DNA of 64,000 nucleotides from Cyprinodon diabolis. Its lineage: Eukaryota > Chordata > Actinopteri > Cyprinodontiformes > Cyprinodontidae. The stretch is from the NCBI GenBank assembly GCA_030533445.1, contig JARPUW010000286.1:62001-126000 (forward strand), read 5' to 3'. The notes under the pieces were generated by a model. It was not told the DNA's origin, did no database searches, and worked only from the letters and a program-made list of their open reading frames with translations. Numbering within the stretch: position 1 is the first letter of the stretch; each line of letters starts with the position of its first letter. Positions 39,501 to 52,133 of this stretch are shown here, piece by piece. Position numbers and translations under genes: made by a program.

Positions 39501-42500
39501 TCTGATTTGAAGCTTGGAACCAAAAACATCTGCTCAAATCTACTTTATATTGTTAGTTTTCAGCTCTAGATGATTGCCAGAAAAGATCATGGCTGTATCA
39601 TTAATGGTTTGTCTGTTACAACTCCAGAGGCCAAAATAGCATTATCTCACTGTGAAAAGAGCGTTTTGGCCTCAACATCTGATTTGAAGCTTGGAACCAA
39701 AAACATCTGCTCAAATCGACTTTATATTGTTAGTTTTCAGCTCTAGATGATTGCCAGAAAAGAGCATGGCTGTATCGTTAATGGTTTGTCTGTTACAACT
39801 CCAGAGGCCAAAATGGCATTATCTCACTGTGAAAAGAGCGTTTTGGCCTCAACCTTCTGATTTGAAGCTTGGAACCAAAAATATCTGCTCAAATCTACTT
39901 TATATTGTTAGTTTTCAGCTCTAGATGATTGCCAGAAAAGATCATGGCTGTATCATTAATGGTTTGTCTGTTACAACTCCAGAGGCCAAAATAGCATTAT
40001 CTCACTGTGAAAAGAGCGTTTTGGCCTCAACATCTGATTTGAATCTTGGAACCAAAAACATCTGCTCAAATCTACTTTATATTGTTAGTTTTCAGCTCTA
40101 GATGATTGCCAGAAAAGATCATGGCTGTATCATTAATGGTTTGTCTTTTACAACTCCAGAGGCCAAAATAGCATTATCTCACTGTGAAAAGAGCATTTTG
40201 GCCTCAACATCTGATTTGAAGCTTGGAACCAAAAACATCTGCTCAGATCTACTTTATATTGTTAGTTTTCAGCTCTAGATGATTGCCAGAAAAGATCATG
40301 GCTGTATCATTAATGGTTTGTCTGTTACAACTCCAGAGGCCAAAATAGCATTATCTCACTGTGAAAAGAGCGTTTTGGCCTCAACATCTGATTTGAAGCT
40401 TGGAACCAAAAACATCTGCTCAAATCTACTTTATATTGTTAGTTTTCAGCTCTAGATGATTGCCAGAAAAGATCATGGCTGTATCATTAATGGTTTGTCT
40501 GTTACAACTCCAGAGGCCAAAATGGCATTATCTCACTGTGAAAAGAGCGTTTTGGCTGCAACCTTCTGATTTGAAGCTTGGAACCAAAAACATCTGCTCA
40601 AATCTACTTTATATTGTTAGTTTTCAGCTCTAGATGATTGCCAGAAAAGATCATGGCTGTATCATTAATGGTTTGTCTGTTACAACTCCAGAGGCCAAAA
40701 TGGCATTATCTCACTGTGAAAAGAGCGTTTTGGCCTCAGCTTCTGATTTGAAGCTTGGAACCAAAAACATCTGCTCAAATCTACTTTATATTGTTAGTTT
40801 TCAGCTCTAGATGATTGCCAGAAAAGATCATGGCTGTATCATTAATGGTTTGTCTGTTACAACTCCAGAGGCCAAAATGGCATTATCTCACTGTGAAAAG
40901 AGGGTTTTGGCCTCAACTTCTGATTTGAAGCTTGCAACCAAAAACATCTGCTCAAATCTACTTTATATTGTTAGTTTTCAGCTCTAGATGATGGCCAGAA
41001 AAGATCATGGCTGTATCATTAATGGTTTGTCTGTTACAACTCCAGAGGCCAAAATGGCATTATCTCACTGTGAAAAGAGCGTTTTGGCCTCAACTTCTGA
41101 TTTGAAGCTTGGAACCAAAAACATCTGCTCAAATCGACTTTATATTGTTAGTTTTCAGCTCTAGATGATTGCCAGAAAAGATCATGGCTGTATCATTAAT
41201 GGTTTGTCTGTTACAACTCCAGAGGCCAAAATGGCATTATCTCACTGTGAAAAGAGCGTTTTGGCCTCAACTTCTGATTTGAAGCTTGGAACCAAAAACA
41301 TCTGCTCAAATCGACTTTATATTGTTAGTTTTCAGCTCTAGATGATTGCCAGAAAAGATCATGGCTGTATCATTAATGGTTTGTCTGTTACAACTCCAGA
41401 GGCCAAAATGGCATTATCTCACTGTGAAAAGAGCGTTTTGGCCTCAGCTTCTGATTTGAAGCTTGGAACCAAAAACATCTGCTCAAATCTACTTTATATT
41501 GTTAGTTTTCAGCTCTAGATGATTGCCAGAAAAGATCATGGCTGTATCATTAATGGTTTGTCTGTTACAACTCCAGAGGCCAAAATAGCATTATCTCACT
41601 GTGAAAAGAGCGTTTTGGCCTCAACATCTGATTTGAATCTTGGAACCAAAAACATCTGCTCAAATCTACTTTATATTGTTAGTTTTCAGCTCTAGATGAT
41701 TGCCAGAAAAGATCATGGTTGTATCATTAATGGTTTGTCTGTTACAACTCCAGAGGCCAAAATAGCATTATCTCACTGTGAAAAGAGCGTTTTGGCCTCA
41801 ACATCTGATTTGAAGCTTGGAACCAAAAACATCTGCTCAAATCGACTTTATATTGTTAGTTTTCAGCTCTAGATGATTGCCAGAAAAGATCATGGCTGTA
41901 TCATTAATGGTTTGTCTGTTACAACTCCAGAGGCCAAAATGGCATTATCTCACCGTGAAAAGAGCGTTTTGGCCTCAGCTTCTGATTTGAAGCTTGGAAC
42001 CAAAAACATCTGCTCAAATCGACTTTATATTGTTAGTTTTCAGCTCTAGATGATTGCCAGAAAAGATCATGGCTGTATCATTAATGGTTTGTCTGTTACA
42101 ACTCCAGAGGCCAAAATGGCATTATCTCACTGTGAAAAGAGCGTTTTGGCCTCAACCTTCAAATTTGAAGCTTGGAACCAAAAACATCTGCTCAAATCGA
42201 CTTTATATTGTTAGTTTTCAGCTCTAGATGATTGCCAGAAAAGATCATGGCTGTATCGTTAATGGTTTGTCTGTTACAACTCCAGAGGCCAAAATGGCAT
42301 TATCTCACTGTGAAAAGAGCGTTTTGGCCTCAACCTTCTGATTTGAAGCTTTGAACCAAAAACATCTGCTCAAATCTACTTTATATTGTTAGTTTTCAGC
42401 TCTAGATGATTGCCAGAAAAGATCATGGCTGTATCATTAATGGTTTGTCTGTTACAACTCCAGAGGCCAAAATAGCATTATCTCACTGTGAAAAGAGCGT

Positions 42501-43622
42501 TTTGGCCTCAACATCTGATTTGAAGCTTGGAACCAAAAACATCTGCTCAAATCGACTTTATATTGTTAGTTTTCAGCTCTAGATGATTGCCAGAAAAGAT
42601 CATGGCTGTATCATTAATGGTTTGTCTGTTACAACTCCAGAGGCCAAAATGGCATTATCTCACTGTGAAAAGAGCGTTTTGGCCTCAGCTTCTGATTTGA
42701 AGCTTGGAACCAAAAACATCTGCTCAAATCGACTTTATATTGTTAGTTTTCAGCTCTAGATGATTGCCAGAAAAGATCATGGCTGTATCATTAATGGTTT
42801 GTCTGTTACAACTCCAGAGGCCAAAATGGCATTATCTCACTGTGAAAAGAGCGTTTTGGCCTCAACCTTCTGATTTGAAGCTTGGAACCAAAAACATCTG
42901 CTCAAATCTACTTTATATTGTTAGTTTTCAGCTCTAGATGATTGCCAGAAAAGATCATGGCTGTATCATTAATGGTTTGTCTGTTACAACTCCAGAGGCC
43001 AAAATAGCATTATCTCACTGTGAAAAGAGCATTTTGGCCTCAACATCTGATTTGAAGCTTGGAACCAAAAACATCTGCTCAAATCTACTTTATATTGTTA
43101 GTTTTCAGCTCTAGATGATTGCCAGAAAAGATCATGGCTGTATCATTAATGGTTTGTCTGTTACAACTCCAGAGGCCAAAATAGCATTATCTCACTGTGA
43201 AAAGAGCGTTTTGGCCTCAACATCTGATTTGAAGCTTGGAACCAAAAACATCTGCTCAAATCGACTTTATATTGTTAGTTTTCAGCTCTAGATGATTGCC
43301 AGAAAAGAGCATGGCTGTATCGTTAATGGTTTGTCTGTTACAACTCCAGAGGCCAAAATGGCATTATCTCACTGTGAAAAGAGCGTTTTGGCCTCAACCT
43401 TCTGATTTGAAGCTTGGAACCAAAAATATCTGCTCAAATCTACTTTATATTGTTAGTTTTCAGCTCTAGATGATTGCCAGAAAAGATCATGGCTGTATCA
43501 TTAATGGTTTGTCTGTTACAACTCCAGAGGCCAAAATAGCATTATCTCACTGTGAAAAGAGCGTTTTGGCCTCAACATCTGATTTGAATCTTGGAACCAA
43601 AAACATCTGCTCAAATCTACTT
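36533..43622 (+). repeat. 20-monomer tandem duplication (2 x 3545 bp)
   Basis: Each copy reads A B G W D N Z W S U V'' L K B' V E A' B' R S. The copies run 36533-40077 and 40078-43622, and I saw no difference at any diagnostic site. The joint at 40077/40078 places S directly before A, an order not found elsewhere; A otherwise follows V'. The related block in segment 2 (31569-35113) is single and has GAATG instead of GAATC in its last S. Confidence 0.88.
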
Positions 43623-43799
43623 TATATTGTTAGTTTTCAGCTCTAGATGATTGCCAGAAAAGATCATGGTTGTATCATTAATGGTTTGTCTGTTACAACT
43701 CCAGAGGCCAAAATAGCATTATCTCACTGTGAAAAGAGCGTTTTGGCCTCAACATCTGATTTGAAGCTTGGAACCAAAAACATCTGCTCAAATCTACTT
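43623..43799 (+). repeat. Chimeric monomer U/S'
   Basis: The left half has GGTTG, as in U, but the monomer ends CTA as in S' and is followed by a second U (43800) and then V E A' B' R S. That is the order following S' in the 14-monomer H-led unit. The junction therefore ties an R* segment to an H-led unit by exchange inside a U/S' pair. Confidence 0.75.
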
Positions 43800-45750
43800 T
43801 ATATTGTTAGTTTTCAGCTCTAGATGATTGCCAGAAAAGATCATGGTTGTATCATTAATGGTTTGTCTGTTACAACTCCAGAGGCCAAAATAGCATTATC
43901 TCACTGTGAAAAGAGCGTTTTGGCCTCAACATCTGATTTGAAGCTTGGAACCAAAAACATCTGCTCAAATCGACTTTATATTGTTAGTTTTCAGCTCTAG
44001 ATGATTGCCAGAAAAGATCATGGCTGTATCATTAATGGTTTGTCTGTTACAACTCCAGAGGCCAAAATGGCATTATCTCACTGTGAAAAGAGCGTTTTGG
44101 CCTCAGCTTCTGATTTGAAGCTTGGAACCAAAAACATCTGCTCAAATCGACTTTATATTGTTAGTTTTCAGCTCTAGATGATTGCCAGAAAAGATCATGG
44201 CTGTATCATTAATGGTTTGTCTGTTACAACTCCAGAGGCCAAAATGGCATTATCTCACTGTGAAAAGAGCGTTTTGGCCTCAACCTTCTGATTTGAAGCT
44301 TGGAACCAAAAACATCTGCTCAAATCTACTTTATATTGTTAGTTTTCAGCTCTAGATGATTGCCAGAAAAGATCATGGCTGTATCATTAATGGTTTGTCT
44401 GTTACAACTCCAGAGGCCAAAATAGCATTATCTCACTGTGAAAAGAGCATTTTGGCCTCAACATCTGATTTGAAGCTTGGAACCAAAAACATCTGCTCAA
44501 ATCTACTTTATATTGTTAGTTTTCAGCTCTAGATGATTGCCAGAAAAGATCATGGCTGTATCATTAATGGTTTGTCTGTTACAACTCCAGAGGCCAAAAT
44601 AGCATTATCTCACTGTGAAAAGAGCGTTTTGGCCTCAACATCTGATTTGAAGCTTGGAACCAAAAACATCTGCTCAAATCGACTTTATATTGTTAGTTTT
44701 CAGCTCTAGATGATTGCCAGAAAAGAGCATGGCTGTATCGTTAATGGTTTGTCTGTTACAACTCCAGAGGCCAAAATGGCATTATCTCACTGTGAAAAGA
44801 GCGTTTTGGCCTCAACCTTCTGATTTGAAGCTTGGAACCAAAAATATCTGCTCAAATCTACTTTATATTGTTAGTTTTCAGCTCTAGATGATTGCCAGAA
44901 AAGATCATGGCTGTATCATTAATGGTTTGTCTGTTACAACTCCAGAGGCCAAAATAGCATTATCTCACTGTGAAAAGAGCGTTTTGGCCTCAACATCTGA
45001 TTTGAATGTTGGAACCAAAAACATCTGCTCAAATCTACTTTATATTGTTAGTTTTCAGCTCTAGATGATTGCCAGAAAAGATCATGGTTGTATCATTAAT
45101 GGTTTGTCTGTTACAACTCCAGAGGCCAAAATAGCATTATCTCACTGTGAAAAGAGCGTTTTGGCCTCAACATCTGATTTGAAGCTTGGAACCAAAAACA
45201 TCTGCTCAAATCGACTTTATATTGTTAGTTTTCAGCTCTAGATGATTGCCAGAAAAGATCATGGCTGTATCATTAATGGTTTGTCTGTTACAACTCCAGA
45301 GGCCAAAATGGCATTATCTCACCGTGAAAAGAGCGTTTTGGCCTCAGCTTCTGATTTGAAGCTTGGAACCAAAAACATCTGCTCAAATCGACTTTATATT
45401 GTTAGTTTTCAGCTCTAGATGATTGCCAGAAAAGATCATGGCTGTATCATTAATGGTTTGTCTGTTACAACTCCAGAGGCCAAAATGGCATTATCTCACT
45501 GTGAAAAGAGCGTTTTGGCCTCAACCTTCTGATTTGAAGCTTGGAACCAAAAACATCTGCTCAAATCTACTTTATATTGTTAGTTTTCAGCTCTAGATGA
45601 TTGCCAGAAAAGATCATGGCTGTATCATTAATGGTTTGTCTGTTACAACTCCAGAGGCCAAAATGGCATTATCTCACTGTGAAAAGAGCGTTTTGGCTGC
45701 AACCTTCTGATTTGAAGCTTGGAACCAAAAACATCTGCTCAAATCGACTT

Positions 45751-48700
45751 TATATTGTTAGTTTTCAGCTCTAGATGTTTGCCAGAAAAGAGCATGGCTG
45801 TATCGTTAATGGTTTGTCTGTTACAACTCCAGAGGCCAAAATGGCATTATCTCACTGTGAAAAGAGCGTTTTGGCCTCAACCTTCTGATTTGAAGCTTGG
45901 AACCAAAAACATCTGCTCAAATCTACTGTATATTGTTAGTTTTCAGCTCTAGATGATTGCCAGAAAAGATCATGGCTGTATCATTAATGGTTTGTCTGTT
46001 ACAACTCCAGAGGCCAAAATAGCATTATCTCACTGTGAAAAGAGCGTTTTGGCCTCAACATCTGATTTGAATCTTGGAACCATAAACATCTGCTCAAATC
46101 TACTTTATATTGTTAGTTTTCAGCTCTAGATGATTGCCAGAAAAGATCATGGTTGTATCATTAATGGTTTGTCTGTTACAACTCCAGAGGCCAAAATAGC
46201 ATTATCTCACTGTGAAAAGAGCGTTTTGGCCTCAACATCTGATTTGAAGCTTGGAACCAAAAACATCTGCTCAAATCGACTTTATATTGTTAGTTTTCAG
46301 CTCTAGATGATTGCCAGAAAAGATCATGGCTGTATCATTAATGGTTTGTCTGTTACAACTCCAGAGGCCAAAATGGCATTATCTCACTGTGAAAATAGCG
46401 TTTTGGCCTCAGCTTCTGATTTGAAGCTTGGAACCAAAAACATCTGCTCAAATCGACTTTATATTGTTAGTTTTCAGCTCTAGATGATTGCCAGAAAAGA
46501 TCATGGCTGTATCATTAATGGTTTGTCTTTTACAACTCCAGAGGCCAAAATAGCATTATCTCACTGTGAAAAGAGCATTTTGGCCTCAACATCTGATTTG
46601 AAGCTTGGAACCAAAAACATCTGCTCAGATCTACTTTATATTGTTAGTTTTCAGCTCTAGATGATTGCCAGAAAAGATCATGGCTGTATCATTAATGGTT
46701 TGTCTGTTACAACTCCAGAGGCCAAAATAGCATTATCTCACTGTGAAAAGAGCGTTTTGGCCTCAACATCTGATTTGAAGCTTGGAACCAAAAACATCTG
46801 CTCAAATCTACTTTATATTGTTAGTTTTCAGCTCTAGATGATTGCCAGAAAAGATCATGGCTGTATCATTAATGGTTTGTCTGTTACAACTCCAGAGGCC
46901 AAAATGGCATTATCTCACTGTGAAAAGAGCGTTTTGGCTGCAACCTTCTGATTTGAAGCTTGGAACCAAAAACATCTGCTCAAATCTACTTTATATTGTT
47001 AGTTTTCAGCTCTAGATGATTGCCAGAAAAGATCATGGCTGTATCATTAATGGTTTGTCTGTTACAACTCCAGAGGCCAAAATGGCATTATCTCACTGTG
47101 AAAAGAGCGTTTTGGCCTCAGCTTCTGATTTGAAGCTTGGAACCAAAAACATCTGCTCAAATCTACTTTATATTGTTAGTTTTCAGCTCTAGATGATTGC
47201 CAGAAAAGATCATGGCTGTATCATTAATGGTTTGTCTGTTACAACTCCAGAGGCCAAAATGGCATTATCTCACTGTGAAAAGAGGGTTTTGGCCTCAACT
47301 TCTGATTTGAAGCTTGCAACCAAAAACATCTGCTCAAATCTACTTTATATTGTTAGTTTTCAGCTCTAGATGATGGCCAGAAAAGATCATGGCTGTATCA
47401 TTAATGGTTTGTCTGTTACAACTCCAGAGGCCAAAATGGCATTATCTCACTGTGAAAAGAGCGTTTTGGCCTCAACTTCTGATTTGAAGCTTGGAACCAA
47501 AAACATCTGCTCAAATCGACTTTATATTGTTAGTTTTCAGCTCTAGATGATTGCCAGAAAAGATCATGGCTGTATCATTAATGGTTTGTCTGTTACAACT
47601 CCAGAGGCCAAAATGGCATTATCTCACTGTGAAAAGAGCGTTTTGGCCTCAACTTCTGATTTGAAGCTTGGAACCAAAAACATCTGCTCAAATCGACTTT
47701 ATATTGTTAGTTTTCAGCTCTAGATGATTGCCAGAAAAGATCATGGCTGTATCATTAATGGTTTGTCTGTTACAACTCCAGAGGCCAAAATGGCATTATC
47801 TCACTGTGAAAAGAGCGTTTTGGCCTCAGCTTCTGATTTGAAGCTTGGAACCAAAAACATCTGCTCAAATCTACTTTATATTGTTAGTTTTCAGCTCTAG
47901 ATGATTGCCAGAAAAGATCATGGCTGTATCATTAATGGTTTGTCTGTTACAACTCCAGAGGCCAAAATAGCATTATCTCACTGTGAAAAGAGCGTTTTGG
48001 CCTCAACATCTGATTTGAATCTTGGAACCAAAAACATCTGCTCAAATCTACTTTATATTGTTAGTTTTCAGCTCTAGATGATTGCCAGAAAAGATCATGG
48101 TTGTATCATTAATGGTTTGTCTGTTACAACTCCAGAGGCCAAAATAGCATTATCTCACTGTGAAAAGAGCGTTTTGGCCTCAACATCTGATTTGAAGCTT
48201 GGAACCAAAAACATCTGCTCAAATCGACTTTATATTGTTAGTTTTCAGCTCTAGATGATTGCCAGAAAAGATCATGGCTGTATCATTAATGGTTTGTCTG
48301 TTACAACTCCAGAGGCCAAAATGGCATTATCTCACCGTGAAAAGAGCGTTTTGGCCTCAGCTTCTGATTTGAAGCTTGGAACCAAAAACATCTGCTCAAA
48401 TCGACTTTATATTGTTAGTTTTCAGCTCTAGATGATTGCCAGAAAAGATCATGGCTGTATCATTAATGGTTTGTCTGTTACAACTCCAGAGGCCAAAATG
48501 GCATTATCTCACTGTGAAAAGAGCGTTTTGGCCTCAACCTTCAAATTTGAAGCTTGGAACCAAAAACATCTGCTCAAATCGACTTTATATTGTTAGTTTT
48601 CAGCTCTAGATGATTGCCAGAAAAGATCATGGCTGTATCGTTAATGGTTTGTCTGTTACAACTCCAGAGGCCAAAATGGCATTATCTCACTGTGAAAAGA

Positions 48701-51700
48701 GCGTTTTGGCCTCAACCTTCTGATTTGAAGCTTGGAACCAAAAACATCTGCTCAAATCTACTTTATATTGTTAGTTTTCAGCTCTAGATGATTGCCAGAA
48801 AAGATCATGGCTGTATCATTAATGGTTTGTCTGTTACAACTCCAGAGGCCAAAATAGCATTATCTCACTGTGAAAAGAGCGTTTTGGCCTCAACATCTGA
48901 TTTGAAGCTTGGAACCAAAAACATCTGCTCAAATCGACTTTATATTGTTAGTTTTCAGCTCTAGATGATTGCCAGAAAAGATCATGGCTGTATCATTAAT
49001 GGTTTGTCTGTTACAACTCCAGAGGCCAAAATGGCATTATCTCACTGTGAAAAGAGCGTTTTGGCCTCAGCTTCTGATTTGAAGCTTGGAACCAAAAACA
49101 TCTGCTCAAATCGACTTTATATTGTTAGTTTTCAGCTCTAGATGATTGCCAGAAAAGATCATGGCTGTATCATTAATGGTTTGTCTGTTACAACTCCAGA
49201 GGCCAAAATGGCATTATCTCACTGTGAAAAGAGCGTTTTGGCCTCAACCTTCTGATTTGAAGCTTGGAACCAAAAACATCTGCTCAAATCTACTTTATAT
49301 TGTTAGTTTTCAGCTCTAGATGATTGCCAGAAAAGATCATGGCTGTATCATTAATGGTTTGTCTGTTACAACTCCAGAGGCCAAAATAGCATTATCTCAC
49401 TGTGAAAAGAGCATTTTGGCCTCAACATCTGATTTGAAGCTTGGAACCAAAAACATCTGCTCAAATCTACTTTATATTGTTAGTTTTCAGCTCTAGATGA
49501 TTGCCAGAAAAGATCATGGCTGTATCATTAATGGTTTGTCTGTTACAACTCCAGAGGCCAAAATAGCATTATCTCACTGTGAAAAGAGCGTTTTGGCCTC
49601 AACATCTGATTTGAAGCTTGGAACCAAAAACATCTGCTCAAATCGACTTTATATTGTTAGTTTTCAGCTCTAGATGATTGCCAGAAAAGAGCATGGCTGT
49701 ATCGTTAATGGTTTGTCTGTTACAACTCCAGAGGCCAAAATGGCATTATCTCACTGTGAAAAGAGCGTTTTGGCCTCAACCTTCTGATTTGAAGCTTGGA
49801 ACCAAAAATATCTGCTCAAATCTACTTTATATTGTTAGTTTTCAGCTCTAGATGATTGCCAGAAAAGATCATGGCTGTATCATTAATGGTTTGTCTGTTA
49901 CAACTCCAGAGGCCAAAATAGCATTATCTCACTGTGAAAAGAGCGTTTTGGCCTCAACATCTGATTTGAATCTTGGAACCAAAAACATCTGCTCAAATCT
50001 ACTTTATATTGTTAGTTTTCAGCTCTAGATGATTGCCAGAAAAGATCATGGTTGTATCATTAATGGTTTGTCTGTTACAACTCCAGAGGCCAAAATAGCA
50101 TTATCTCACTGTGAAAAGAGCGTTTTGGCCTCAACATCTGATTTGAAGCTTGGAACCAAAAACATCTGCTCAAATCGACTTTATATTGTTAGTTTTCAGC
50201 TCTAGATGATTGCCAGAAAAGATCATGGCTGTATCATTAATGGTTTGTCTGTTACAACTCCAGAGGCCAAAATGGCATTATCTCACCGTGAAAAGAGCGT
50301 TTTGGCCTCAGCTTCTGATTTGAAGCTTGGAACCAAAAACATCTGCTCAAATCGACTTTATATTGTTAGTTTTCAGCTCTAGATGATTGCCAGAAAAGAT
50401 CATGGCTGTATCATTAATGGTTTGTCTGTTACAACTCCAGAGGCCAAAATGGCATTATCTCACTGTGAAAAGAGCGTTTTGGCCTCAACCTTCTGATTTG
50501 AAGCTTGGAACCAAAAACATCTGCTCAAATCTACTTTATATTGTTAGTTTTCAGCTCTAGATGATTGCCAGAAAAGATCATGGCTGTATCATTAATGGTT
50601 TGTCTGTTACAACTCCAGAGGCCAAAATAGCATTATCTCACTGTGAAAAGAGCGTTTTGGCCTCAACATCTGATTTGAAGCTTGGAACCAAAAAAATCTG
50701 CTCAAATCGACTTTATATTGTTAGTTTTCAGCTCTAGATGATTGCCAGAAAAGATCATGGCTGTATCATTAATGGTTTGTCTGTTACAACTCCAGAGGCC
50801 AAAATGGCATTATCTCACTGTGAAAAGAGCGTTTTGGCCTCAGCTTCTGATTTGAAGCTTGGAACCAAAAACATCTGCTCAAATCGACTTTATATTGTTA
50901 GTTTTCAGCTCTAGATGATTGCCAGAAAAGATCATGGCTGTATCATTAATGGTTTGTCTGTTACAACTCCAGAGGCCAAAATGGCTTTATCTCACTGTGA
51001 AAAGAGCGTTTTGGCCTCAGCTTCTGATTTGAAGCTTGGAACCAAAAACATCTGCTCAAATCTACTTTATATTGTTAGTTTTCAGCTCTAGATGATTGGC
51101 AGAAAAGATCATGGCTGTATCGTTAATGGTTTGTCTGTTACAACTCCAGAGGCCAAAATGGCATTATCTCACTGTGAAAAGAGCGTTTTGGCCTCAACCT
51201 TCTGATTTGAAGCTCCGAACCAAAAACATCTGCTCAAATCTACTTTATATTGTTAGTTTTCAGCTCTAGATGATTGCCAGAAAAGATCATGGCTGTATCA
51301 TTAATGGTTTGTCTGTTACAACTCCAGAGGCCAAAATAGCTTTATCTCACTGTGAAAAGAACGTTTTGGCCTCAACATCTGATTTGAAGCTTGGAACCAA
51401 AAACATCTGCTCAAATCGACTTTATATTGTTAGTTTTCAGCTCTAGATGATTGCCAGAAAAGATCATGGCTGTATCATTAATGGTTTGTCTGTTACAACT
51501 CCAGAGGCCAAAATGGCATTATCTCACTGTGAAAAGAGCGTTTTGGCCTCAACTTCTGATTTGAAGCTTGGAACCAAAAACATCTGCTCAAATCGACTTT
51601 ATATTGTTAGTTTTCAGCTCTAGATGATTGCCAGAAAAGATCATGGCTGTATCATTAATGGTTTGTCTGTTACAACTCCAGAGGCCAAAATGGCATTATC

Positions 51701-52133
51701 TCACTGTGAAAAGAACGTTTTGGCCTCAACCTTCTGATTTGAAGCTTGGAACCAAAAACATCTGCTCAAATCTACTTTATATTGTTAGTTTTCAGCTCTA
51801 GATGATTGCCAGAAAAGATCATGGCTGTATCATTAATGGTTTGTCTGTTACAACTCCAGAGGCCAAAATGGCATTATCTCACTGTGAAAAGAGCGTTTTG
51901 GCTGCAACCTTCTGATTTGAAGCTTGGAACCAAAAACATCTGCTCAAATCTACTTTATATTGTTAGTTTTCAGCTCTAGATGATTGCCAGAAAAGATCAT
52001 GGCTGTATCATTAATGGTTTGTCTGTTACAACTCCAGAGGCCAAAATGGCATTATCTCACTGTGAAAAGAGCGTTTTGGCTGCAACCTTCTGATTTGAAG
52101 CTTGGAACCAAAAACATCTGCTCAAATCGACTT
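45751..52133 (+). repeat. R* segment 4, 36 monomers
   Basis: The order is R* S U V' A B G W D N Z W S U V'' L K B' V E A' B' R S U V'' E J V W X Y Z H G G, 6383 bp. The first 27 monomers follow segment 2, and the tail J V W X Y Z H G G follows the pattern seen before segments 1 and 2. The K at 48586 has CTTGG instead of the GCTTTG of other K copies. Confidence 0.87.

Larger units (their letters stand above)
35824..45750 (+). repeat. R* segment 3, 56 monomers
   Basis: This 9927-bp segment is R* S U V', then a 20-monomer block twice (36533-40077, 40078-43622), then U/S' U V E A' B' R S U V'' E G. Compared with the 28-monomer segment it has gained one 20-monomer block and eight further monomers. 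The sequence at both edges matches segment 2. Confidence 0.88.

Noticed and set aside
28376..45750. Successive doubling of R* spacing: 14, 28, 56 monomers
   Set aside because: The 56-monomer segment is a 28-monomer one plus 20 plus 8 by separate events, and the next spacings are 36 and 44, so the doubling is coincidence.
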